Positions 35,645 to 43,014 of a stretch of 64,000 nt of DNA are shown piece after piece. The notes beneath the pieces were generated by a model that saw only the letters and a list, made by a program, of their open reading frames with translations, was not told the DNA's origin and searched no databases. Position numbers and translations under genes: made by a program. How positions within the stretch are numbered: the stretch's first letter is position 1; each line of letters begins with the position of its first letter. This DNA is from an uncultured Methanolobus sp. Its GTDB lineage: Archaea; Halobacteriota; Methanosarcinia; Methanosarcinales; Methanosarcinaceae. The stretch lies in NCBI RefSeq assembly GCF_963665675.1, contig NZ_OY762426.1:3038001-3102000 (forward strand), read 5' to 3'.

Positions 35645-37957
35645 ATGTCTATAGTCGTATTCACGGAAAAGAACAAAGCAGCTTCTCAGATAGCAGGTAT
35701 CTTAAGTGACGGACACTACAACCGTGCTTCGGTGGCAGGTCTTCCGGTATACGATTTTAAGATTAACGGTAAAGAATGGAGGATAATGGGACTTGCCGGT
35801 CACATCATGGGTTACGATTTTCCTGAACAGTTCAACAACTGGCGTGAATGCGACCCTGCTGTCCTGCTGGATACACCTCCTGTAAAAAATGTAACTAAAA
35901 AACCCTATGCTGCTGCTATATCCCTTCTTGCAGGCGGTGCTGAGGAAGTTGTCCTTGCATGTGACTTTGACAGGGAAGGAGAGAATATTGGCTTTGAGGC
36001 AAAGGAAATTTCCGAAAGAGTAGCTTCCCTTCCAGTAAAAAGAGCACGTTTTTCATCACTATCCTCAAGTGAGATTAAAAAAGCATTTTCCAATCTTGTT
36101 GAACCTGATTATAATATGGCAATGTCAGCAGAAGCCCGCCAGATACTGGACCTTAAGATGGGTGCGGCTTTTACTCGTTTCATGACATTGTCCGTGAGAG
36201 AAAAAGCACGCACAAAAGGCGTGATATCTATTGGTCCATGCCAGACTCCGACCTGTGGTTTTGTCTATGAAAGGGAGAAATTGATTAAAAACTTCAAGCC
36301 AAAGGATTTCTGGAAAATAGAAGCACTTTTCAATTCAAAAGGTGCGGATTTCACCGGTGTGCACAGGGCCGGAAACATTCATGAAAAGGAAAAAGCCGAT
36401 GAGATCTTCGCCCGTATTAAGGATTGTAAGATTGGTGTTGTAGATAAGAAAAGTGTAAAAGAGGCACGTACCAGTCCCCCATATCCATTGAATACAACCG
36501 AATTCCTGAAACGCTCTTCTAAATTCCTGGGCGTAAGTCCGGAGGAAGCACTCGAGACTGCAGAACAGCTTTATCTCGCCGGTTTTACCAGTTATCCAAG
36601 GACTGAGACTAACAAGTATGCCGATGATTTTGATTTCAAATCCAAGCTTGTAGCATTTTCTTCAGGAACCTACCAGAAGTATGCGCTTGAGATCATCTCT
36701 GCAGGTGAAATTAGTTGCAGGAACGGGACAAAGGACGGACATGATCACCCCCCTATTCATCCTATTAAGGCAGCTTCAAAGAATGATGTCGAAAAGAGTA
36801 TCAGAATGCCTAATGCATGGAAGGTTTACGACCTGATAGTGAGACATTTTCTTGCAAACCTTATGCAGCCTGCCATATTTGAGAAAACAAGAATGGAGAT
36901 TCTTGTTGGTGGAGAGATATTTGACGTAAAGGGTTCAATTCTTAAAAGTGCAGGCTGGCTTGATGTTTATCCATTTGAAACAAATAATGACAAGTTACTG
37001 CCCTTAATTGAGGAAAAGGATGAGGTTGACGTAAAAAAGATCAGTAACATAAAATCTGAAACAAAACCTCCAAAAAGGCTTACTGAAGCCGAACTTCTGA
37101 CCCTGATGGACAAGCATGGTATTGGCACCAAGGCTACAGCCCCAAGTCATATTGAAACTAATAAGAAAAGAGGCTATTTTGAAACCAAGGGTAGGACCAT
37201 TGCAATTCTTGATACTGGATTTACTCTCATGGATACTCTGGACGCCACGGTTCCTATTCTGGTACAACCTGAGATAAGAGCACGCATTGAATCCCTTATC
37301 CAGGATGTTGAGGATGGCAAAAAATCGCTTGAAAGTACCCTTGATGAAGGAACTCTGCTCATCAAGAAGATGTATTCACAGCTTACATCAAGCAAAGAGG
37401 CTATTGCTGCAAGAATGGCAGGTACGATTGTTGATGAGCAGGTTGCAACGGATAAGAAGAACTTTGTCGGTACCTGTCCTGAATGTGGGAGGATGCTCCA
37501 TATGATAAAAACTGACAAAGGACGCTTTGTAGGTTGTACGGGTTATCCGGAATGCAAAAATACGTATCCTTTGCCAAAGGCAGGTGCGCTTACAGTTCTA
37601 CGTTCCCAACTATGTGAAAAAGGTGGCGTTGCAGTCCTGAAGGTTGGTAAAAAGTATAACTGGGCCGTGGGCATTGGTCCCTGCTTTACGTGCGATCTGG
37701 AAAAGAAATGCTTCCCGCCTGAAATTGTAGGCCCGTGCCCGGTATGCGACGGTTCAATGTTCCTTATAACCACTAAAGATTCCCGTTTCCTTGGCTGTAC
37801 CAACAGATGTGGGCACACGCAATCTGTGCCTAAATCAGGTAGGCTTACTATTCTTGATCGCCAGTGTGAGCACTGTGGGTGGCATATACTCCGTGTAAAA
37901 GAGCAAAAACAGGATGCAAAGGAGTTTTGCACTAATCGGAAATGTTCCGGCAAATAG
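35645..37957 (+). CDS. topA: DNA topoisomerase I (type IA, archaeal)
   Basis: 770-residue type IA topoisomerase that relaxes negative supercoils by single-strand passage. The N-terminal TOPRIM domain has the acidic DFDREGE triad (Asp107, Asp109 region). A 5Y-CAP domain carries the catalytic Tyr317 in AGFTSYPRTETNKY. LTEAELLTLMDKHGIGTKATAPSHIETNKKRGY is the conserved DNA-gate block (about 478-510). The C-terminal ~180 residues hold four cysteine zinc-finger units (CPECG..., CEKGG..., CPVCDG..., CEHCGW...). Complete and typical of euryarchaeal TopA. The ATG follows GGGTTGCAGC, a weak ribosome binding site. Confidence 0.95.
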   Translation: MSIVVFTEKNKAASQIAGILSDGHYNRASVAGLPVYDFKINGKEWRIMGLAGHIMGYDFPEQFNNWRECDPAVLLDTPPVKNVTKKPYAAAISLLAGGAEEVVLACDFDREGENIGFEAKEISERVASLPVKRARFSSLSSSEIKKAFSNLVEPDYNMAMSAEARQILDLKMGAAFTRFMTLSVREKARTKGVISIGPCQTPTCGFVYEREKLIKNFKPKDFWKIEALFNSKGADFTGVHRAGNIHEKEKADEIFARIKDCKIGVVDKKSVKEARTSPPYPLNTTEFLKRSSKFLGVSPEEALETAEQLYLAGFTSYPRTETNKYADDFDFKSKLVAFSSGTYQKYALEIISAGEISCRNGTKDGHDHPPIHPIKAASKNDVEKSIRMPNAWKVYDLIVRHFLANLMQPAIFEKTRMEILVGGEIFDVKGSILKSAGWLDVYPFETNNDKLLPLIEEKDEVDVKKISNIKSETKPPKRLTEAELLTLMDKHGIGTKATAPSHIETNKKRGYFETKGRTIAILDTGFTLMDTLDATVPILVQPEIRARIESLIQDVEDGKKSLESTLDEGTLLIKKMYSQLTSSKEAIAARMAGTIVDEQVATDKKNFVGTCPECGRMLHMIKTDKGRFVGCTGYPECKNTYPLPKAGALTVLRSQLCEKGGVAVLKVGKKYNWAVGIGPCFTCDLEKKCFPPEIVGPCPVCDGSMFLITTKDSRFLGCTNRCGHTQSVPKSGRLTILDRQCEHCGWHILRVKEQKQDAKEFCTNRKCSGK

Positions 37958-37985
37958 TATGCATGAATAATTAATCAACCATATT

Positions 37986-38010
37986 TGATTTATTGATAAA
38001 TCAGTTTTTC
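37986..38010 (+). terminator. Perfect palindrome plus T-run after topA
   Basis: TGATTTAT-TG-ATAAATCA (37986-38003) is a perfect 8-bp inverted repeat followed by GTTTTTC, 28 bases after the topA stop. It reads as a terminator for topA. It also sits about 35-50 bases upstream of the TATA box of the next RNA candidate and could instead be an operator. Confidence 0.45.
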
Positions 38011-38037
38011 TTGTTTTAACTCCAAAATTGAACAAGG

Positions 38038-38046
38038 CTTATATAG
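38038..38046 (+). promoter_or_regulatory. TATA box of the 38.1 kb sRNA candidate
   Basis: CTTATATAG is a near-consensus archaeal TATA element. A start 22-28 bases downstream falls at 38066-38070, exactly where the closing stem of the RNA begins. Confidence 0.6.
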
Positions 38047-38065
38047 GATAAAATATATGTTATGA

Positions 38066-38186
38066 CTTGGAGACGAATTGTGGACCTATTTCCTGATCAT
38101 TGTCTACTAAAAAATGGGTCAAGCCGATCTACTACCTCCAATATACCTCCAATTTATAACAATTCGTCTCTGCCTCCTTTTTTTCA
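38066..38186 (+). ncRNA. Candidate small RNA with two exposed anti-Shine-Dalgarno repeats (38.1 kb)
   Basis: About 115-120 nt RNA bounded by promoter and terminator signals. Closing stem: GAGACGAATTGT (38070-38081) pairs perfectly with ACAATTCGTCTC (38159-38170), extendable by two G-U pairs. Inner hairpin: GACCTATTT (38083-38091) pairs with AAATGGGTC (38112-38120), nine pairs with one G-U. The region 38121-38158 stays unpaired and contains a tandem repeat TACCTCCAAT at 38133-38142 and 38144-38153. Each repeat carries the ACCTCC anti-SD core. A T-run follows the stem (38178-38184). No open frame. The layout suggests a trans-acting RNA that covers ribosome binding sites, in the manner known for some Methanosarcina sRNAs; homology to a named sRNA was not established. 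Confidence 0.72.
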
Positions 38187-38215
38187 TCTGTTTTTCTGAC
38201 CGTTAACTTATATGC

Positions 38216-38737
38216 TCAGAATTTATTCCCGTATTTTTCACCGAATACTATGCTTTCCAGTTCTTTCCGGGATGGGCTTTTGCCATTTTCATCAGGTTTG
38301 CCAATGGCAAGTATTGCCATAAGCTCCAGAGATTCAGGACAATTGAGAATCAAGTTAACTTTATCTGACTGGTTCAGAATTTCTCCCAGCCATACTGCTC
38401 CCAATCCAAGGTCACAGCAGGCAAGCAGCATGTTTTGAATGGCTGCACCGATGGCCTGTGTGTCTTTTGTTTTGTTGTACATTGTTTCAGTGTCAAGGTA
38501 GACTGCTATTAATAGGGGTGCAGCCTGAACTATTTGTGAATAGTGTGTGCAGCCTGCCAGTTCTTTCATGGTCCCTTTATCTTTGATGACTATGAATTTC
38601 CATGGCTGGTTATTCAGGCCGGATGGTGCCCACCTTGCTGCATCCAGAATAGTCCTGGTGTCTTCGTCAGCTATTTCTTCTTCTGTATATTTTCTGATGC
38701 TTCTTCTTGAAAGGATTGTTTCAATTACTTCAGGCAT
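38216..38737 (-). CDS. Nitroreductase-family flavoprotein
   Basis: 173-residue FMN-dependent nitroreductase-like oxidoreductase. N-terminal RRSIRKYTEEEI motif (FMN phosphate-binding arginines), AARWAPSGLNNQPWKFIVI around residue 33, QAIGAAIQNMLLACCDLGLGAVWLG in the middle and LAIGKPDENGKSPSRK at the C-terminal end: the full family pattern. It reduces nitro compounds, quinones or an unknown physiological acceptor with NAD(P)H. Cytoplasmic dimer expected. It is convergent with the upstream RNA candidate, with about 30 bases between. Confidence 0.92.
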   Translation of the reverse strand: MPEVIETILSRRSIRKYTEEEIADEDTRTILDAARWAPSGLNNQPWKFIVIKDKGTMKELAGCTHYSQIVQAAPLLIAVYLDTETMYNKTKDTQAIGAAIQNMLLACCDLGLGAVWLGEILNQSDKVNLILNCPESLELMAILAIGKPDENGKSPSRKELESIVFGEKYGNKF

Positions 38738-38867
38738 ATTTTTCTTCCATTAAGTTATGACGACAAGTATTATAGAACAATATTAGGGTACTTGTTATTG
38801 ATATTGTTTGGGGATGCATTATTGAAAATCAATAAACCTTATCAATCAATAATGGAATGGATATTCT

Positions 38868-40160
38868 ATGGTCAGAAGGAGAACCTTGAAAACTCGCGAG
38901 TTTGGTTATGAGCTATCCGGAATGGAATATAAGCTCGTTTTTGATTCTGATGACATAGGTTTTGTTCGGTTTGATGGCCGAAGTAAACGTATTTTTAATT
39001 TAGATCCTTCTCCTTACTTACGAACTCCAAAAAGAGAACTTTATATTATTGAAGATGACTCTGTGCCTCTTCCAAATGAGAATGAATTTATAAAAGTAAC
39101 CTCTCTTGAATCTGAAAAATCGGTACGAGGTGCACTTGGTTATTTGGCTAATTTTAAGATTAATTACGTGCGTTCATGGGAAAAAGTTGATCCTAATACA
39201 GTTATGCATAGAAAAGTGATGGATCTTGAAGAATATGTTAATTTCTTTAAACATCCATTTTACAACACTGATAAAGATGCTGATGGCATTTCTCAATGCC
39301 TTGCAATGTGTTCGGTTTCATCAAATGCTATTGGAGTTAACGATAAAGGAGGAATTGATTCCGGTATAATAGCAAACAAGATGGGATGGGATTCATTTAC
39401 TTCATTACAAAGGTTAATTCCTAATGAATTCAAGTCTACAAAATCTCCATACTTTTACGATAGTTTTGATGTAGATAAAACAGTTAATCCAGTAGCAAGC
39501 ACAGAAGTAAATCTTTCTATATTAATGCCAAAAAAATCATTTGTTCATGTTCCTGTAGCATTTGATGCCGACTTGCGTCCAAAATCTTCTTATTTAGGTG
39601 ATATTTCTTTTGAGATTCCATTTGTAAGAGCTCATCTCCTTGATTCACTACTGTTTCAACCGGAAGTTACAAAAAAAGCAGAAAAATGCCTGACAGAGCA
39701 TGTGTATGAGATGAGTGAAACATTCACCAAGTCTTCAAATCTTGTTTACAAACAAGATTTGGGTGATGCGGCACCTAAATTAGGCTCAAGCATTGCCAGA
39801 ATGAACTTTAGAAATGAATTATCTGTTGATGATATACGAGAGGGTTTCAATGTTTGGATCGATATGTTTGAACATTCCTGCAAATTTCAAAAATCCAGTT
39901 TATCATTAGATGAAATATTTCGATTACCTGCTGAAGCAGCTCGTTTATATCTGGAATTAGAGGATCAATTTGGTATCGATAAACTTATTTCTCTGGATAA
40001 TGTTGAAAAAATATTAGATTTAACACCTTTTGAGTTATCTAATGCTTTAACTTCACTAAAAAAAGCAGGTGCTGTTTATTCGCCAAGAATTAATTTTATT
40101 AACCCAACTTTGACAGTCAAAATTAATAAGAGTGTTCTTAGCTTTGTTGTATTCGGTTAA
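38868..40160 (+). CDS. Unrecognised archaeal protein, 3' end replaced by an insertion sequence
   Basis: 430-residue reading frame of unknown function. About 411 codons (to 40102) are native; the last ~18 residues come from the left end of the IS element, so the original C-terminus is lost. The sequence is soluble and charged. A patch HPFYNTDKDADGISQCLAMCSVS near residue 135 is compact and looks conserved in style. The C-terminal ~70 residues (SLDEIFRLPAEAARLYLELEDQFG...LSNALTSLKKAGAVY) read like a winged helix, so DNA binding is possible. No signal peptide or membrane helix. The loss may be only a few residues, because the IS enters after the winged-helix wing. Confidence 0.7.
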   Translation: MVRRRTLKTREFGYELSGMEYKLVFDSDDIGFVRFDGRSKRIFNLDPSPYLRTPKRELYIIEDDSVPLPNENEFIKVTSLESEKSVRGALGYLANFKINYVRSWEKVDPNTVMHRKVMDLEEYVNFFKHPFYNTDKDADGISQCLAMCSVSSNAIGVNDKGGIDSGIIANKMGWDSFTSLQRLIPNEFKSTKSPYFYDSFDVDKTVNPVASTEVNLSILMPKKSFVHVPVAFDADLRPKSSYLGDISFEIPFVRAHLLDSLLFQPEVTKKAEKCLTEHVYEMSETFTKSSNLVYKQDLGDAAPKLGSSIARMNFRNELSVDDIREGFNVWIDMFEHSCKFQKSSLSLDEIFRLPAEAARLYLELEDQFGIDKLISLDNVEKILDLTPFELSNALTSLKKAGAVYSPRINFINPTLTVKINKSVLSFVVFG

Positions 40161-41705
40161 AATGCAAACAAAACTAAGAACATATGAGATTATTCCTAAT
40201 GAGAATATATGCTTTCCCATCGGAACTATTCTGGCTGTAAATTGGCTTTACGATACCCTTGATTTATCCGCTGTTTTTGGTAAACACAAAAAGAATGGTA
40301 TTGATATCAACAGCCTACTGAAAGCACTTATAAGTTACAAGCTTACAGATAATTTCAGCATAAGTAAAGCTCACGATTGGATCAATCGTGATGAAGTGCT
40401 TGACATTTTCAATCTACCTGAATTTTGTGAAAGAACTCTCTACAGGGTTCTTGAAACCCTGGGAAATAATCGTGAAACGATTATTTCCAATATTCAGGAT
40501 GAAATATTTGCCCGATACGATTTTGAACATACCAACGTAAACATGGACTGGACGAGCATTTTTTTCCATGGTGACAAATCTCCTCTTGGGATGTATGGAT
40601 ATAGCAGAGATCATCGACCAGACAAAAAACAGATAACAATAGGTCTTGCTGAACTTGCTAATCCTATAAATGTTCCCATAGGTCTTACAGTAGAGAAGGG
40701 AAATCTACCAGATCAAAAACATTTTGAGAAGACATATTACCAAATCAACAATAGAATGGACCAGGGTTCACTTGTCGTTTTTGATAAAGGAGCTCATAGC
40801 AAAGGGAACATTGACTTGATAAGGGAGGATGAGATGCATTACTTAACTGCAAGAAAACTCAATAAGAGTGATGATAAGAAAATTGCAGTATTCTGGGAAG
40901 CTTCTCCTGAACTTATCGATTCTGAAAATGGAATATATGGACTGAAAACCATTAAACCAAGCAGTGTTAATTACATGTATTTTTCAGAAAAGCTCCAGAA
41001 AGAACAACATGACTCTAAAATAAGAAAAGTTATGAGATTGTTGGAGGAAGCAAAGGAGATACAGAAAGCTATCAGCAAAAACAAGAAGCTTCCTAAAAAA
41101 TTCAGAATCAACAATGTTCTTGTTGATGTCACTTATTCTTTGCAGACTAAACTGATGGAACTAGATGAACAGGAAGCTATCAAGCTTCTGGAAGAAAAGA
41201 TAATTACAGGTAGAGAAGGATTTTTTTGCCTGAGATCAAGTCAGAATTTGACACTAAAAGAAGCTCTTCTAACATACAGAAAAAAAGACTCCATTGAAAA
41301 AATAATCCATTCCCTGAAGAACGAGATTGAAATTAAACCATTAAGAGTATGGACTGAGGCTTCCATTTATGGTGCAGTGATCATAGGATTCATTGCACAA
41401 CTTTTCATATCGCTGATGCGATATGAGTTCAATGAACTCAGACATAAGTCTACAAAATTCATCAAAAATAGCCTATTGAATTTGACAGTAACCGTCGATT
41501 TTACGGATGAACAATCAAAAAAGTACATTTACGCCAATTTTGATGGGATAAATTCACTGATTTTAAGGCAGAAATGGGTGAAATCGTAGCAAATTACTTA
41601 AAATTGTTTAGAGTGTCAAATAGGTTTTCCTGACAAAAATACGAAAAATTGGGTTCAGTGAGAAGACATTCTCTTCATGAAAGAGTGAAAACTGTCAAAC
41701 TTGGG
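40103..41705 (+). mobile_element. IS1634-type insertion sequence, complete
   Basis: About 1603-bp element. Terminal inverted repeats: left CCCAACTTTGACAGT (40103-40117) and right ACTGTCAAACTTGGG (41691-41705), 14 of 15 positions matching. One transposase gene fills the interior (40162-41589) with an intact frame, leaving about 100 bases of noncoding right end. The flanks (left ...TTATTAA, right ATATAAA...) do not show a clear target-site duplication, so an adjacent deletion or a recombination between IS copies may have followed insertion. It ends the gene at 38868 and abuts the remnant at 41706. Confidence 0.85.
40162..41589 (+). CDS. IS1634-family transposase
   Basis: 475-residue DDE transposase. 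Family marks: first catalytic Asp in VNMDWTSIFFHG, the IS1634 signature GMYGYSRDHRPDKKQ directly after, second Asp in VVFDKGAHSKGN, and the C-terminal Y-x2-K-x3-IEKIIHSLKNEI segment providing the Glu. Frame complete, so the element could be active. A longer in-frame start at 40132 (GTG) lies inside the upstream gene's fused tail; the ATG at 40162 is the natural choice, two bases after that gene's stop. Confidence 0.92.
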   Translation: MQTKLRTYEIIPNENICFPIGTILAVNWLYDTLDLSAVFGKHKKNGIDINSLLKALISYKLTDNFSISKAHDWINRDEVLDIFNLPEFCERTLYRVLETLGNNRETIISNIQDEIFARYDFEHTNVNMDWTSIFFHGDKSPLGMYGYSRDHRPDKKQITIGLAELANPINVPIGLTVEKGNLPDQKHFEKTYYQINNRMDQGSLVVFDKGAHSKGNIDLIREDEMHYLTARKLNKSDDKKIAVFWEASPELIDSENGIYGLKTIKPSSVNYMYFSEKLQKEQHDSKIRKVMRLLEEAKEIQKAISKNKKLPKKFRINNVLVDVTYSLQTKLMELDEQEAIKLLEEKIITGREGFFCLRSSQNLTLKEALLTYRKKDSIEKIIHSLKNEIEIKPLRVWTEASIYGAVIIGFIAQLFISLMRYEFNELRHKSTKFIKNSLLNLTVTVDFTDEQSKKYIYANFDGINSLILRQKWVKS

Positions 41706-42151
41706 ATATAAAAGAAACAATATCAGTAAATCCTGAGTCCCTCTTACTCACAGAAGATTCAGAATCTGTACAATTTATCCCCCCATTTACCAGAGAATGC
41801 AATTCCTATAACAAGCTCCTTGATTATATGCAGGAGAGTACAAAAGCCAACAGAAAATTCACTGTGGAATACGATCCTGCAATAAAGGAATCCCTGATAT
41901 ACAACTTCTTTAGCGGTAAAATAGTGCTCATGGTGCCTGAAGAAATGACAAGTCTTTCCAAATTAAGATTTGCTCTCATGGCCGGAGGAAGCAAACTCCG
42001 TGCAATCATTGACAGCACAGGTGGATGGATCTATGTATTCCCAAAACATATCATGGAATCCATGGAATGTGGCAAGATGCCTGCCAGGGACACCAATGTT
42101 AATATGGTGATCGCAAGCTATCTTGCTGATATTTTCCCTGATGAGCAGTAA
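41706..42151 (+). pseudogene. 5'-truncated gene remnant next to the IS element
   Basis: The frame is open from the IS boundary to the stop at 42151, about 148 residues. The first internal ATG (41828) has no ribosome binding site, and the residues before it (NPESLLLTEDSESVQFIPPF) look protein-like, so the real start was removed by the IS or a linked deletion. Recognisable parts are an alpha/beta segment with KIVLMVPEEM and a STGGWIYVFPKHIM strand-turn region; I do not know the family. If joined to the gene at 38868 the frames fit only with a 1-, 4- or 7-base target duplication, which is not seen, so common origin is unproven. Confidence 0.6.
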
Positions 42152-42181
42152 TAATAGCAATAATCGATTAAAAAAATTAAG

Positions 42182-42224
42182 CAAAAACGAGAGAACAAAT
42201 TTCTCTTGTTCTCATTTGTTTTTG
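42182..42224. terminator. Bidirectional terminator hairpin
   Basis: GAGAACAA (42191-42198) and TTGTTCTC (42206-42213) form an 8-bp stem with A-rich sequence on the left and T-rich sequence (TTTGTTTTTG) on the right. It lies between the convergent remnant at 41706 and the hydrolase gene, and can serve both. Confidence 0.65.
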
Positions 42225-42234
42225 ATTTCAATTC

Positions 42235-43014
42235 TTATTTTTCTGAGTTAAGATATTCTAAAACAATCTCATTGAACCTGTCATATTGTTCAATGGAACA
42301 GACATGACCACAGTTTTCGATGATCTCAACACGGGTATTTGGAATTTTATCACTGTGCTTTAAGGTATCTTTTAAAAACAGGTGGTCCTCGCTTCCTGAT
42401 ACGAAAAGAACTTTGATATTGTCATCAAGTTCAGCAAGCCACCTTAAACTTGGTTTTGTTTCTGGAATGAGGTCTACCCATCTGCAAAACTCATTAAGCC
42501 CAAGCTTTTCAGCCTCAGTTACAAAAATACTTCTTGACCTGCGGTGATTTTTCCTTGGAAGTATGATGTAAGCAAAGAACCTGTAGAGGACCATGTAATT
42601 GATCCATCTTTTGAAAGTGATTGCCAGGTAAAGCAGGAAATTTGTTCTCAGGTTGAATTTTACAATTCCACCACCCATGATAAGGGAATCAACCTTTTCA
42701 GGGTAAAGAACAGCAAAACGCAGGCAAATAAGAGTACTAAAGGAAAAGCCCATGAAATGAGCTTTCTCAACTCCATGATAGGTTAATGTATTGCTAATCA
42801 ACCTGCATACTTTATCGATACTAAGGCTGTTGACTCGTGGTTCCTTATGCATCTCAAGCACGAGAAGATTGTAATGATTTGAAAAAACTTCAGTCTGCTT
42901 TTTCCATGTCCTGGCACTGCCACCAAATCCATGAACGAATACAAGCCACTTAGCAGAGTCACTTTTGAAGTGAAGCTCTGCACTAAACTTTTCAAGCTTT
43001 TCTTCGTCTGCCAT
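42235..43014 (-). CDS. Alpha/beta-fold hydrolase
   Basis: About 259 residues, alpha/beta hydrolase fold. Oxyanion-hole motif VHGFGGSARTW near the N-terminus; nucleophile elbow GFSFS (GxSxG) in KAHFMGFSFSTLICLRFA; acid in VSGSEDHLF; catalytic His in ENCGHVCSIEQY near the C-terminus. Together these give a Ser-Asp-His triad. Substrate unknown. A central insert (about 115-165) is rich in aromatic and basic residues and may be the lid. Start ATG 43014 with AAGGAATCACC upstream, placing the start inside the end of the radical SAM gene (23-base overlap), so the two are translationally coupled. Confidence 0.87.
   Translation of the reverse strand: MADEEKLEKFSAELHFKSDSAKWLVFVHGFGGSARTWKKQTEVFSNHYNLLVLEMHKEPRVNSLSIDKVCRLISNTLTYHGVEKAHFMGFSFSTLICLRFAVLYPEKVDSLIMGGGIVKFNLRTNFLLYLAITFKRWINYMVLYRFFAYIILPRKNHRRSRSIFVTEAEKLGLNEFCRWVDLIPETKPSLRWLAELDDNIKVLFVSGSEDHLFLKDTLKHSDKIPNTRVEIIENCGHVCSIEQYDRFNEIVLEYLNSEK

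Noticed and set aside
40091..41712. Target-site duplication of the IS element
   Set aside because: TTATTAA on the left and ATATAAA on the right do not match as a direct repeat of 4-8 bases, so none was annotated.
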